From: Spirochaetaceae bacterium
GTDB lineage: Bacteria > Spirochaetota > Spirochaetia > Treponematales > Rectinemataceae
NCBI GenBank assembly: GCA_025355995.1
Contig: JANXYQ010000103.1
Coordinates: 1 to 64,000, forward strand
Length of the DNA stretch: 64,000 nucleotides
Direction of reading: 5' to 3'
Under the pieces are notes generated by a model. It worked only from the letters and a program-made list of their open reading frames with translations, ran no database searches and was not told the DNA's origin. This document shows positions 16,048 through 24,817 of the stretch, piece after piece. The first letter of the stretch is position 1; each line of letters begins with the position of its first letter. Position numbers and translations under genes: made by a program.

Positions 16048-18398
16048 TACCAGGTTGCGCCACCGTCCAGGGACTTCATCAGCGTGATGGAGTACTTATT
16101 AGGATGCGACGCTGATTGGGTAACATATACGACGTAGACTTGCGCACCCGAGGCAGTAGTATATACCTCCGATCCGGTGCTCGCGAAGCTCGAGTCCGTA
16201 TCCAGCCACTGGCCGGACCAGCTGGCTCCGGAGTTCGCCGAGGACAGCATACGAATCCCCGCACTGTTCACGAAGGCGGCGTAGAGGGATCCGCCGGAGA
16301 GGGCCAAGGACATCGCCGGGGCCGCCGAGATGGTCGAGGTGCTCTCTCCCGTGATCGTGGTCGGCGTCGCGGACCAGGAGCTGAGGTTGAGGTCCGTCGA
16401 GACCGAGGACTTGAGGGGCGAGCCGCCGTCCAAGCGCCACAGCGAGTAGGCCTTGCTGCCGTCGATGGCCAGGTTCGAGGACCAGAGCGACCTGCCGACC
16501 CCATTGTCGTTGATGACGTAGTACAGATAGCTACTGGCGGTCGCGATCGTGCTCAACGTCACGACGGCGACGGTAGTCTTCGTCGCGTCCCCGTAGGTGA
16601 CATACAGCTTGGTCCCGTTGACTTGGAGGGAGGGGAAGTCTCCTCCCGTCTTCGAGTTGACCGCGGTCAGGTCGTAGAGGGTGAAAGCGGGGATCCCCAT
16701 GGTCGGAAGGACATCGGAGCGCACCGCGAGCGAGAGCTTGGCGCTCGTGGAATTGTAGTAGGCGATGTAGACGTTCGAGTTGGCGATCACGACGTTGGAG
16801 TTCTTGACCATGTAGAACGAGCTGTTCGGGAACGACCCGAGATAGTTGGTCGCGAAGTAGGTAGTATAGTCGGCCAGGGCGTTGCCGATGAGGCTCGTAG
16901 TGCTCGCGGTGGTGTATTTAAGCGTATTGGTCGAGGAATCCAGGTAGAACAGGTGCACGTTGCCCGACACTCCGAAGGTGAGGGCCGTGACCGTCGTCGA
17001 GGCCACCGCCTTAAGGGGGGTCGGCCAGGTCTTGCCGCCGTCGCGCGAGATGGACAGGTATATCCCGGCGGCGTTGTGGTAAGCCGCGATCAAGGTGGGC
17101 AAGGTCGGGCTCTGCCAGGCGGAGGACGGGGCGATGGCGATCTTCGGCGAGTAGAAGAACGCGGAGGTGGCGGAACTCGATATGGTCGTGCTGCCGTGCC
17201 ATTGGGTGGAGGTCCCGGCGCCGTGGAAGGCGAAGGCGGCGTTCGTCGGATCGTTAGTGTTGACGACGAAATCCACCGCGTAGGCGGTGTCGGGCGCGGG
17301 CGGCGCGAAGGAGACGCTGAAGGTCGTCGTGCCGTTGGGCGCGATGGTCAGGGCGACGGGTTGGACCAGGGAGCCGTAGGCGGCCTGTCCCGCCCCTCCA
17401 GTGATCGCCACGTAGTTCGGCCCGCCGGCGAGCACGAGGTTCGCCGTGCCGGTGTTCTTGATCGTGAAGACCTTGGGCGAGGCCGTTCCGAAGATCGTAT
17501 TCGGCCAGGTTGCGCTTCCCCCCGCGGCGATCGGCGCGGCTCCGTCAAGGAGCGTTAGCTGGGGCGCGGGCGCCGGGTCGCCGGTGGCCGAGATCGCGAA
17601 GGCAAAGGCCGCCGCGTTCGACGCGATGGTGACGCTTGCGCTTTTCGCGCCCGCGGTGGCCGGCGAGAATCGAATCGCGAAGGTGGCGGTCGCGCCCGCG
17701 GCTATGTTGGAGGCCGATAGGGCTTGAACGGAGAATTCGGAGGCGTTAGTCCCCGTGATCCCGGGGTTGCCGCTCAGGGTGAGGGCCGCCCCGCCGTTGT
17801 TCGTGATCGTGAAGACGGTATCGGCGGGAACCCCGACGGTCGCGTGCCCGAGGCCGAAGCCGCCGCCCGAGGCTATCACCGTCGCGCCCTGAGTGAGCTG
17901 GATCGAGGGCGTCGGCGCCGCGTCGCCGGTCGCCGAGATCGCGAGCGCGAAGACGGCGGCATTCGAGGCGATCGTGACGGTCGCGGCCTTGGGACCGACG
18001 GAGGCCGGCGAGAACCGAATCGCGAAGGTAGCGGTCGCGCCGGGGGCTATATTCGTGGAAGAGAGCGCCTGGATGGAAAATTCCGCGGCGTTCGTCCCGG
18101 TGATCCCAGGAGCGCCGCTCAGCGCCAAGGTCGCGCCGCCCGGGTTGGCGACGGTGAAGGTCGTGTCCTTCGATTGGCCGACGGTTTCATGGCCGAGCTC
18201 GAAATTTCCCGCCGGGGCTATGGCCACGGTGCCCTGGGACAGGGATAGGGCCGGGTCGGCGGAGGCCGCCGCCGCCGCCACCTTCGCGACTACCTCGGCC
18301 TTGAGCGCGAGGGATTGCTGGCAGCCCGATGCGAAGAGGGAGGCGAAAAGGGCGATCGTCGCGGGGCCCGCGAGCCGAGCTGTGCTCAGTCTTGCCAT
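16047..18398 (-). CDS. Lipoprotein with choice-of-anchor D repeats and Asp-box (BNR-like) region
   Basis: 783 residues. The N-terminal signal ends at a lipobox (LFASGC, C26), so it is an exported lipoprotein. Residues about 49-278 are two 115-residue choice-of-anchor D-type immunoglobulin-like units (ELGHETVG, GATATFAIRFSPA, ISATGD), followed by a third, divergent one to about residue 400. The C-terminal half is propeller-like with Asp-box motifs (SRDGGKTW, SANSGASW, SLDGGATW at the very end). It may bind glycans or proteins at the cell surface; sialidase catalytic residues were not found. The gene starts 13 bases inside the end of the upstream barrel-transglutaminase gene, so the two are translationally linked. 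Confidence 0.88.
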   Translation of the reverse strand: MARLSTARLAGPATIALFASLFASGCQQSLALKAEVVAKVAAAAASADPALSLSQGTVAIAPAGNFELGHETVGQSKDTTFTVANPGGATLALSGAPGITGTNAAEFSIQALSSTNIAPGATATFAIRFSPASVGPKAATVTIASNAAVFALAISATGDAAPTPSIQLTQGATVIASGGGFGLGHATVGVPADTVFTITNNGGAALTLSGNPGITGTNASEFSVQALSASNIAAGATATFAIRFSPATAGAKSASVTIASNAAAFAFAISATGDPAPAPQLTLLDGAAPIAAGGSATWPNTIFGTASPKVFTIKNTGTANLVLAGGPNYVAITGGAGQAAYGSLVQPVALTIAPNGTTTFSVSFAPPAPDTAYAVDFVVNTNDPTNAAFAFHGAGTSTQWHGSTTISSSATSAFFYSPKIAIAPSSAWQSPTLPTLIAAYHNAAGIYLSISRDGGKTWPTPLKAVASTTVTALTFGVSGNVHLFYLDSSTNTLKYTTASTTSLIGNALADYTTYFATNYLGSFPNSSFYMVKNSNVVIANSNVYIAYYNSTSAKLSLAVRSDVLPTMGIPAFTLYDLTAVNSKTGGDFPSLQVNGTKLYVTYGDATKTTVAVVTLSTIATASSYLYYVINDNGVGRSLWSSNLAIDGSKAYSLWRLDGGSPLKSSVSTDLNLSSWSATPTTITGESTSTISAAPAMSLALSGGSLYAAFVNSAGIRMLSSANSGASWSGQWLDTDSSFASTGSEVYTTASGAQVYVVYVTQSASHPNKYSITLMKSLDGGATW
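17565..18254 (-). repeat. Tandem 345-base direct repeats inside the lipoprotein gene
   Basis: Two adjacent 345-base units encode the first two choice-of-anchor D domains. For example, the GGCGAGAA..CGAATCGCGAAGG segment occurs at about 17660 and again at about 18005. Reading length is a multiple of three, so unequal recombination would add or remove whole domains. Confidence 0.75.
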
Positions 18399-20497
18399 AG
18401 GAGGTCTCCATGCGCCTTGGCGGCGTCCGCCGCCCTCGTGCCGTCGCCTTCGCCGCCGCCCAGGTAGGCGTACTTGGCGGCGAGTTGCGGGGCGAGGGCC
18501 TTAAGCTTGACGTAGTCCGCGAGCGAGGCGTCGAATTTGCCGAGAGCCGCGCTCACCCTCGCCGTCGAGAGGAGGGCGGTCGGGTCGTCGGGGGAGGCGG
18601 CGAGGGCCTTGCTGTAGTAGCCGAGGGCTTCCGCATACTTGCCTTGGAGGAAGAGGATGTTCCCCATGTTGTACACGGCATTGCCCGGGCTCTTGCCCTT
18701 GAGAGCGGAGCCGAATTGGTCGGCCGCCTTGTCGAGGAGGCCATATCGGGCGTACAGGACGCCGAGCTTATTGTAGAGCGCCGCGCTCGGCCCGTCTTTT
18801 TTCATCTCGGCCTGTATCGCGGCTATGCGAGGGCCCGTCTCGGAGCTTATGAAGGAGGCGAGCTCGGCCTTGAACGAGGCCCCCCCCGCCATAGGGTCCT
18901 TCTGTACCGAGGCTACCTGTGTCCCCGAGAGGACGACGGGCTGGTACAGCTTCCAAGCGTCGTGGACGGAATAGAAGGCGGCGCTGCCCTTGGCGAGGCC
19001 CTCGCGCCACTGCCGGGCCCCCTCGGCCCATGCCGTCGCGAAACCTTCCTTGCGCATCGTCGTCTCGATGGGGAGCCAGGTCGTGCCGTCGCGGACGATT
19101 AGGTCGTCGGGGTTGAGGAAGGTGCGCGCCGCTTGGTCGCCGCTCATCTCGAGGTCCACGGCCATGAGGATGTGCCCGGGCAGGGTGATGAGGGCCGTCG
19201 GAACGCCTACCGCCTCGAGGAGGGAGCAATAGAGCGCGGTCAGGTCGCCGCATTTGCCGGAATTGTAGGCGAGGGTCTGCTGTGGATAGAGGATGAAATC
19301 GACGACCTGCTTGTTGCTCGTCTCGAGGGCAGAGCTCGGGTCCTTGACGTAGGTTATGCCCTGGACGCGCAACGCCTCGTGAACGGCCATCGCGGCTTGG
19401 AGGTTCTGGCTCACGGCCGGACTCTGAAGGTCCCGCGTCGAGGCGGCGACGCTCTTCGTGAAGGAGAGGACCGAGGGGTCCTTGGATGATATGAAGGCCG
19501 CTGCCTTCCTGTCGTCATCCCAAGTGATCGCGTTGCGATCCAGCACCGACAGGGTGCCGACGTACTCGTCGGAATAGGTCCTGCCGTACTGGTTATATTG
19601 GATCTTGATCGACACCGGCAGCTTGGTAGCCTCCACGATCTCCAGGATCTTGTCGGTGAAGAGGCCGAAGAGCTGCACCTCGCCCGACTCGCCGGGGCCC
19701 AGCTCGGCGCTCACGATGGCGCTCTTGGGCTCGTCCATATAGCGCTTGACCTCGACCCAGGCCTTTATATCGCGGGCCGGCACGCTCTCGAAGTTGCGAA
19801 TCGCGATCGAGCCGATCGTATGATCGTCATAATGCTTGTAGAAGACGGGGAATACCGAATCGAGCCTAGAGCCGACGAAGCCTAGACCGCGCCCGCTCGA
19901 CTTCAAGGGGCTGTATCCCTTGGGAAGCTCCGTCCTCCCGGCGGAAGCGAGCCGTATCGTGAGCCCGAGATTCGCGGCGACCTCGTTGTCGAGCGCGTAT
20001 CTGTCGCGGAAGGAAGCGCCCAGTCCGAGGCTCAGGCTGGGTCCGAGGTCGAACCCGAGCTCCGCGCCGCCTTGGAAATACGGATTGCCCCCGGGGCTTC
20101 CCCCGCCATTGATGGAGGCCAGGAAATAGCCGGCTTCGCCGCCCATCCTTAGGTACAGCGATCGCGAGAGCTGGAAGTGGAGCCCGGCCCGAGCCCCGAG
20201 GTCCAGGATGGAGACGCTGGCACCGGCCGCCTGTGTCGGGAGGAAGGAGTACGAAAGGCCGCCGCCCGCATAGACGAGGGGCAGGGAGGGAAGGCGCAGG
20301 CTTCCCGAAATGCCGCTACCTCCGCCGGGTCCGAAATAGGAGGCATCCGCGCCGACGGGCAGGTTGAGCTCGGGAGCGACGGCGAAGGACCAGGGGGACG
20401 GGAAAGAGGAGCCCCCTAGAGCGTAGACTGCCGTTGAGATGGCGATAAGCATGGCCGAGGACGAGACCAGGCGGGTAATTCTCAATTTTTTCTCCAT
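18386..20497 (-). CDS. Outer-membrane barrel / transglutaminase-like / TPR fusion protein
   Basis: About 703 residues. A signal peptide (1-27) is followed by amphipathic strands (about 35-185; FAVAPELNLPVG, LGARAGLHFQL, LYLRMGGEAGYFLA) that look like a small outer-membrane barrel. A beta-rich linker follows to about 330. A transglutaminase-like domain (about 365-485) has Cys in NSGKCGDLTALYC (C416), His in LPGHILMAV (H442) and an acidic residue in WLPIETT (E478). The C-terminus (about 575-690) has TPR units (YNKLGVLYARYGLLDKAADQF and two more). The ATG at 20497 is preferred over the adjacent TTG. The downstream lipoprotein gene overlaps by 13 bases. The combination is not one I recognise as named. 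Confidence 0.8.
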   Translation of the reverse strand: MEKKLRITRLVSSSAMLIAISTAVYALGGSSFPSPWSFAVAPELNLPVGADASYFGPGGGSGISGSLRLPSLPLVYAGGGLSYSFLPTQAAGASVSILDLGARAGLHFQLSRSLYLRMGGEAGYFLASINGGGSPGGNPYFQGGAELGFDLGPSLSLGLGASFRDRYALDNEVAANLGLTIRLASAGRTELPKGYSPLKSSGRGLGFVGSRLDSVFPVFYKHYDDHTIGSIAIRNFESVPARDIKAWVEVKRYMDEPKSAIVSAELGPGESGEVQLFGLFTDKILEIVEATKLPVSIKIQYNQYGRTYSDEYVGTLSVLDRNAITWDDDRKAAAFISSKDPSVLSFTKSVAASTRDLQSPAVSQNLQAAMAVHEALRVQGITYVKDPSSALETSNKQVVDFILYPQQTLAYNSGKCGDLTALYCSLLEAVGVPTALITLPGHILMAVDLEMSGDQAARTFLNPDDLIVRDGTTWLPIETTMRKEGFATAWAEGARQWREGLAKGSAAFYSVHDAWKLYQPVVLSGTQVASVQKDPMAGGASFKAELASFISSETGPRIAAIQAEMKKDGPSAALYNKLGVLYARYGLLDKAADQFGSALKGKSPGNAVYNMGNILFLQGKYAEALGYYSKALAASPDDPTALLSTARVSAALGKFDASLADYVKLKALAPQLAAKYAYLGGGEGDGTRAADAAKAHGDLLWQD

Positions 20498-20527
20498 CAA
20501 AAATATCTTGATGGGAAAATACCTCTT

Positions 20528-20548
20528 AATATCTGATATTTCAAATAT
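20528..20548. promoter_or_regulatory. Overlapping AT-rich dyads upstream of the surface operon
   Basis: Two perfect 13-base palindromes overlap: AATATC-T-GATATT (20528-20540) and ATATTT-C-AAATAT (20536-20548). They sit 31-51 bases upstream of the barrel-transglutaminase start, in a 70-base AT-rich island that contains several TATA-like hexamers. The rest of the 20501-20771 interval shows no gene. They may be a regulator site or part of the promoter. Confidence 0.35.
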
Positions 20549-20771
20549 ATAGTATTATTAATTTTATATTTTCGCGGCGGCTCGGGCTGCAAACCGCTTG
20601 GCCTGACGAGCGCCCCGCGATCGCAGAAGCGCAATCCTCGATCGCCCTGCGCGTTGTGCGATTTACCAAGCCCAGCCGCGGCGGGCGTACGGGAGAAATT
20701 ATCGCCGATTGCGGGGAAAAATGGAGGAAGAGAGAGAAAAGCGCCGGGAGGCTGCCGAAAGACGGACGGTC

Positions 20772-21347
20772 CTAGAAGCTCGAAAGCACGTAGACGCCGA
20801 GCAGGGTTTCCACTGTAAGCAGTTCATCCTTGAAGGAACCCTCGTGCGCCTGCTTTTCCAGCTCGTTGATGTACCAGAAGAAGAGGCCGAACTTGGGGTC
20901 GATCCGGAAGCAGTAGGCGAGGAAATCCTCCGCCTTGCTCTGGTGGCCGAAGAGGAGGCTCGCTATGGAGTTGGCCAGCGCTACGAAGCGCTTGAAGGCG
21001 GGAGAGACGGCCCCGTCGCGGAATTCGCGCTCGAAGGCCAGCAAATCGTCGAGCAGGCGCGCCTTGGGCCGCTCCTCGGACTTCTCTACCCAGGTCTTGT
21101 GGACGAGGAGCTCGACGTTCTCGCGGAAGACGCGGAGCAGGCGATCCATGCGGGCGAGGCGCTCGGAGCCCTTGCCGGTCACGTACTGCTGGAACTCGCC
21201 GGCGTTCCCGAGGATGTCCGCCAGCTGGATCGCGAAGCGGTTGCGGCGGGCGTCGTCGGCGTTGATGAGGAGGGGCAGGGCCTCGAAAGCCGCTTTCTCG
21301 ATATCGGAGACGAGACGTTCGTCTATCGTTAGTTCCCGGGATGTCAT
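20772..21347 (-). CDS. Conserved-looking hypothetical protein, helical
   Basis: A 191-residue, mostly helical, acidic-basic protein with no signal peptide and no membrane segment. Recognisable pieces include IQLADILGNAGEFQQYV, RLLRVFRENVELLVHKTW and FGHQSKAEDFLAYCFRIDPKFGLFFWYINELEKQ. I do not recognise the family. Codon use matches its neighbours and the frame is long for its position, so it is probably real. It is divergent from the DUF4954 gene, separated by about 90 bases, and no partner can be inferred from context. Confidence 0.7.
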   Translation of the reverse strand: MTSRELTIDERLVSDIEKAAFEALPLLINADDARRNRFAIQLADILGNAGEFQQYVTGKGSERLARMDRLLRVFRENVELLVHKTWVEKSEERPKARLLDDLLAFEREFRDGAVSPAFKRFVALANSIASLLFGHQSKAEDFLAYCFRIDPKFGLFFWYINELEKQAHEGSFKDELLTVETLLGVYVLSSF

Positions 21348-21441
21348 GGCCTACCATGTCAAAAACCGGTCTATTGGTCAATACCCCGGGCGGCGAAGGG
21401 GCTTGCGAGGGCCTGCCCTCGGAGCTATCCTCGTGCAAACC

Positions 21442-23589
21442 ATGAACGATATAAAGATCGAAAACGAGGGTTCCTACGGCCTCGGCTTCGTCCCGAGCGC
21501 CTCCTTGGGGCCCGGCGAGGACGAATACCGCATCAGGGACGGGCAATTGCGCAGCGTACTGCGGCGCGAGAGTTCATCGTACAGGCGCCTGAAGCCCCAT
21601 GAGATCGAGGCCCTGGTCAAGAACGGGAACGGCTGCGAGGACTGGGACCTCTTCCGCGTGACCGATCCTTTCGTGCCGGAGCTCATCCGCAACTCGGAAT
21701 TCGCGGGGCTCGTGAGGCTGGGCAGGCTCAATCGGGCGGTCGTGGAGCACCACGACATCCGCGTCCCGGCGGGAATCACGAATTCGCACATCATCGCCTG
21801 CGACATCGGCGACTATTTCGCGATACACGACTGCGCCTATATCGCACACTACATCATCGGGGACGGCTGCCTCCTCATCTCCAACGACGAGATCCAGGTC
21901 TCCAACCACGCGAAATTCGGCAACGGGATCGTGATGGAGGACGAGGGCGAGGACCTCCGCGTCCAGATGGACCTCATGAACGAGGCCGGGGGCCGGTCGG
22001 TCCCGCCCTTCCGGGACATGACCTGCGCCGACGCCTACCTCTGGGCGAGGAGACGCGAAGACGCGAAGCTCCTGGAGGCCTTCAAGGCCATGACCGACGC
22101 CATGTTCGATCACCGGAGGGGCCGGTACGGCTCCATCGGCTCGGGCTCCGTGCTCAAGTCCAACCGCATCATCAAGGACGTCGCGATAGGGGAGAGCGCC
22201 TACGTGAAGGGCGCCAACAAGCTCAAGAACCTCACGATCCTCTCGAGCGACGAGGAGCGAACCCAGATCGGCGAGGGCGTCGAGATGGTCAACGGCATCG
22301 TGGGGCGCGGGTGCCGCGTCTTCTACGGCTGCAAGGCGGTGCGCTTCGTGATGGGCCCCAACTCCTCGCTCAAGTACGGCGCCCGGCTCATCCACTCGGT
22401 GCTCGGCGACAACTCCACGGTGTCCTGCTGCGAGATGCTCAACAACCTGATCTTCCCCGGGCACGAGCAGCACCACAACACGAGCTTCCTCATCGCCTCC
22501 CTCGTGCGCGGCCAGTCGAACATGGCGGCCGGCGCGACGATAGGCTCCAACCACAACTCCCGCGCGAACGACGGCGAGATCGAAGCGGGCAGGGGCTTCT
22601 GGCCGGGGCTCTCGACCTCGGTCAAGCACTCCTCGCGCTTCGCCTCCTACTGCCTCCTCTCCAAGGGGGACTACCGCTTCGAGCTCGACATCGCCCTTCC
22701 CTTCTGCCTCATCGACGACGACCGATCGCGCGAGCGCCTGGTCCTCGTGCCCGCCTATTGGTGGACGCACAACCTCTACGCGCTGATGCGCAACGAGGGC
22801 AAGCTCGCCGCTCGCGACCAGCGGGTCATCAAGACGCCGCGCATCGAGTTCTCGCCCTTCGCCCCGGATACCGCGGAGGAGATGATCGCGGGCCTGGGCC
22901 TCATCGAGGCCTGGATGGCCGCGGCTAGCGGCCGCGGCGAGGCCGGCGGCCCCGGCGAAGCCGGAGCCGCGGACCCGGAATTCCTCGAGATCCCGGCGCG
23001 CGTCGCGGAGAACTCGGACCGGCCGGTCGTCATCAAGCGGCCGCGGCGCGCGGTCGCCGCCTACCGCGAGATGCTGCTCTGGTATTCCGCCAAGGTCCTC
23101 CTCGAGGCGCCCGACGGTCGCGACCAAGGGGGCGCGCGAGGGCGGGAAACGGGTTGGGAGAACCTGGGGGGCCAGCTCGTCCCCGCCTCCAAGCTAGAGG
23201 CGCTGATCGCGAAGGCCCGCGAGGGCGGCATGAAGGATTGGTCGGACATGCACGCAGAGTACGCGCGGCTCGCCGACGAGTATCCCGCGGACAAGGCGGC
23301 CCACGCCTGGGCCGTGCTCCGCTGGCTGCGGGGCGGAGCCGACGAGCCCTCCGCCCTGCTCAAGTCCGCGCTGGCGGACCTGAAGGCCTTGAGCCAGCGC
23401 GTGGAGGACCAGGTCTTCGCGACCCGGGCCAAGGACTACGTCAACTCCTTCCGCCAGGCCACCTTCCGCGGCGAGGCGGAGATGCGCGCGGTGGTGGGCC
23501 TGCCGGAGGACAACGGCTTCGTGAAGAAGACCCGCGCCGACATGGCGGCGCTGCGCGAGCGCGCCTCCGCCCTCATCGCGAAGCTCTAG
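21442..23589 (+). CDS. DUF4954 family protein with hexapeptide-type beta-helix
   Basis: A 715-residue cytoplasmic protein. Residues about 60-480 contain repeated short hydrophobic turns (NRAVVEHHDIRVPAGI, IIGDGCLLISNDEIQVSNHAKFGNGI, MGPNSSLKYGARLIHSVLGD) like the left-handed beta-helix of nucleotide-sugar transferases such as GlmU. I identify it from memory as the DUF4954 family of Spirochaetes and Bacteroidetes. The C-terminal 230 residues are helical and may be lineage-specific. The ATG at 21442 is used; an in-frame GTG at 21433 lies eight bases after GGAG and is a credible alternative. Function unknown; a sugar-nucleotide or acyl transferase role is a structural guess. Confidence 0.85.
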   Translation: MNDIKIENEGSYGLGFVPSASLGPGEDEYRIRDGQLRSVLRRESSSYRRLKPHEIEALVKNGNGCEDWDLFRVTDPFVPELIRNSEFAGLVRLGRLNRAVVEHHDIRVPAGITNSHIIACDIGDYFAIHDCAYIAHYIIGDGCLLISNDEIQVSNHAKFGNGIVMEDEGEDLRVQMDLMNEAGGRSVPPFRDMTCADAYLWARRREDAKLLEAFKAMTDAMFDHRRGRYGSIGSGSVLKSNRIIKDVAIGESAYVKGANKLKNLTILSSDEERTQIGEGVEMVNGIVGRGCRVFYGCKAVRFVMGPNSSLKYGARLIHSVLGDNSTVSCCEMLNNLIFPGHEQHHNTSFLIASLVRGQSNMAAGATIGSNHNSRANDGEIEAGRGFWPGLSTSVKHSSRFASYCLLSKGDYRFELDIALPFCLIDDDRSRERLVLVPAYWWTHNLYALMRNEGKLAARDQRVIKTPRIEFSPFAPDTAEEMIAGLGLIEAWMAAASGRGEAGGPGEAGAADPEFLEIPARVAENSDRPVVIKRPRRAVAAYREMLLWYSAKVLLEAPDGRDQGGARGRETGWENLGGQLVPASKLEALIAKAREGGMKDWSDMHAEYARLADEYPADKAAHAWAVLRWLRGGADEPSALLKSALADLKALSQRVEDQVFATRAKDYVNSFRQATFRGEAEMRAVVGLPEDNGFVKKTRADMAALRERASALIAKL

Positions 23590-23605
23590 GCGGGCGCGGG
23601 AAGGC

Positions 23606-24817
23606 TCATCCGCCGTTGAGCTCGCGGGAGTGCCGTCGGTAGATCACCCAGGTGGCCGGCACCGCGAGCGTGAGCAGCGGGAAGAGTATCCGGGCGTAGC
23701 TCGACGTGAGGAGGGACAGGGCGAGGAAGGCTCCCGCGCCCAGGGCCCTGCCGGCGTTGAGCGAGATCTCGGCCGCCACGTTCCTGCCCGCGACCGTTCC
23801 CTCCTCGCGGAGGTAGCGCGCGAGGACGCCGAAGAAAGCCGCGTTGAAGGGCAGGAGGACGAGGGCCTCGGCGGCCTTCCATAGCGCGCCCGAGAGTCCG
23901 GCGCCGAGCGGGCTCGGCATCAGCGAGATGACTAGGGCCGAGGCGAGGGCGACGAGGGAGCCCCAGCCCCAGAAGGCCGAGTAGCGGCGCGGGGCGAGGG
24001 CCTTGCCCACGGCGTAGTTGGCGCCGATGCCGAATACGGCGAAGCCGATGGCGAGATAGCCCGCGGCCGTCTCGCTCCCCGCGCCCTGCAGGATCAGGAT
24101 GCTCATCACCGACCAGTTGGCCCCGTCGCGCAGCCCGTAGGCGAAGCTCGCCCTGAGGGCGAAGGCCCAACGGCCGTCCCCGCGGGAGCGCAGGTAGCGC
24201 CCGACCTCTATGCGCGCCGGGTCGGCGTCCTTGGGCAGGGAGAGGGCGGCCACCGTCATCGCCGCCGTGGCCAGCACGATGGAAAGGAAGAGCAGGGAGT
24301 AGCCGTCCTCGGGCCTGGGCGCCAGGCTGATCGCCAGCGTCGAGAATAGGGGGCCCGCGGCCATCGCCGCCGATCCCAGGGCTCCCGAGACGCCGAAGTA
24401 CCTGCCCTTGTCCGACTCCTCCGCCGCCCGCGCGACGATGATGTTGAAGGGAAACCAGAAGAAGCCGTTCGCGAGGCCGCTCAGGGTCCCCAGGGCGACG
24501 AGATGGCGCGAGCTATCCTGCCCGAGCGCCACGAGGAGGCCGTAGAAGGCGACGGAGAGCCCCAGGCCGAACGTGAGGGCCGAGCGGTTGCCGAAGCGCC
24601 TGGCGACGTGGGCGGCCGCCAGGAAGGCCAGCGGCATGAGGGCGAACTGGCCGAGGTTGAAGACGGTGAGGGCCGCGATCCCGTCGAGCCACCTGTAAAG
24701 GTACATGCTGACGAAGACGGTCGAGACCGCGTTCGAGAAGGCGAGGCCGACCGCGATGAACAGCGAGATCCGGGCCGCGCGGGAAAAGGGCCGCTTCTCC
24801 GCGGGGCTTCGGCTCAA
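23606..24817 (-). CDS. MFS transporter, translationally coupled to the sensor kinase
   Basis: A 403-residue 12-helix major facilitator protein (SLFIAVGLAFSNAVSTVFVS, AALTVFNLGQFALMPLAFLA, and so on), ending RRHSRELNGG. No ATG lies before the first helix. The best start is a TTG at 24817 that overlaps the stop of the upstream kinase (TTGA), which points to translational coupling. GLANGFFWFPFNIIVARAA and DKGRYFG are visible in the second quarter. The substrate is unknown. Coupling to a histidine kinase suggests the carrier may act as a co-sensor, or that its substrate is sensed. Confidence 0.85.
   Translation of the reverse strand: MSRSPAEKRPFSRAARISLFIAVGLAFSNAVSTVFVSMYLYRWLDGIAALTVFNLGQFALMPLAFLAAAHVARRFGNRSALTFGLGLSVAFYGLLVALGQDSSRHLVALGTLSGLANGFFWFPFNIIVARAAEESDKGRYFGVSGALGSAAMAAGPLFSTLAISLAPRPEDGYSLLFLSIVLATAAMTVAALSLPKDADPARIEVGRYLRSRGDGRWAFALRASFAYGLRDGANWSVMSILILQGAGSETAAGYLAIGFAVFGIGANYAVGKALAPRRYSAFWGWGSLVALASALVISLMPSPLGAGLSGALWKAAEALVLLPFNAAFFGVLARYLREEGTVAGRNVAAEISLNAGRALGAGAFLALSLLTSSYARILFPLLTLAVPATWVIYRRHSRELNGG

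Noticed and set aside
17565-18254. CRISPR array or transposon repeats
   Set aside because: The repeats are adjacent 345-base coding units in frame with the lipoprotein gene, not short repeats separated by unique spacers, and have no terminal inverted repeats.
20935-21441. Possible N-terminal extension of the DUF4954 gene to an ATG at 20935
   Set aside because: The extra residues are arginine- and serine-rich shadow sequence running through the opposing hypothetical gene. Family-like sequence begins only at 21442 (or GTG 21433).
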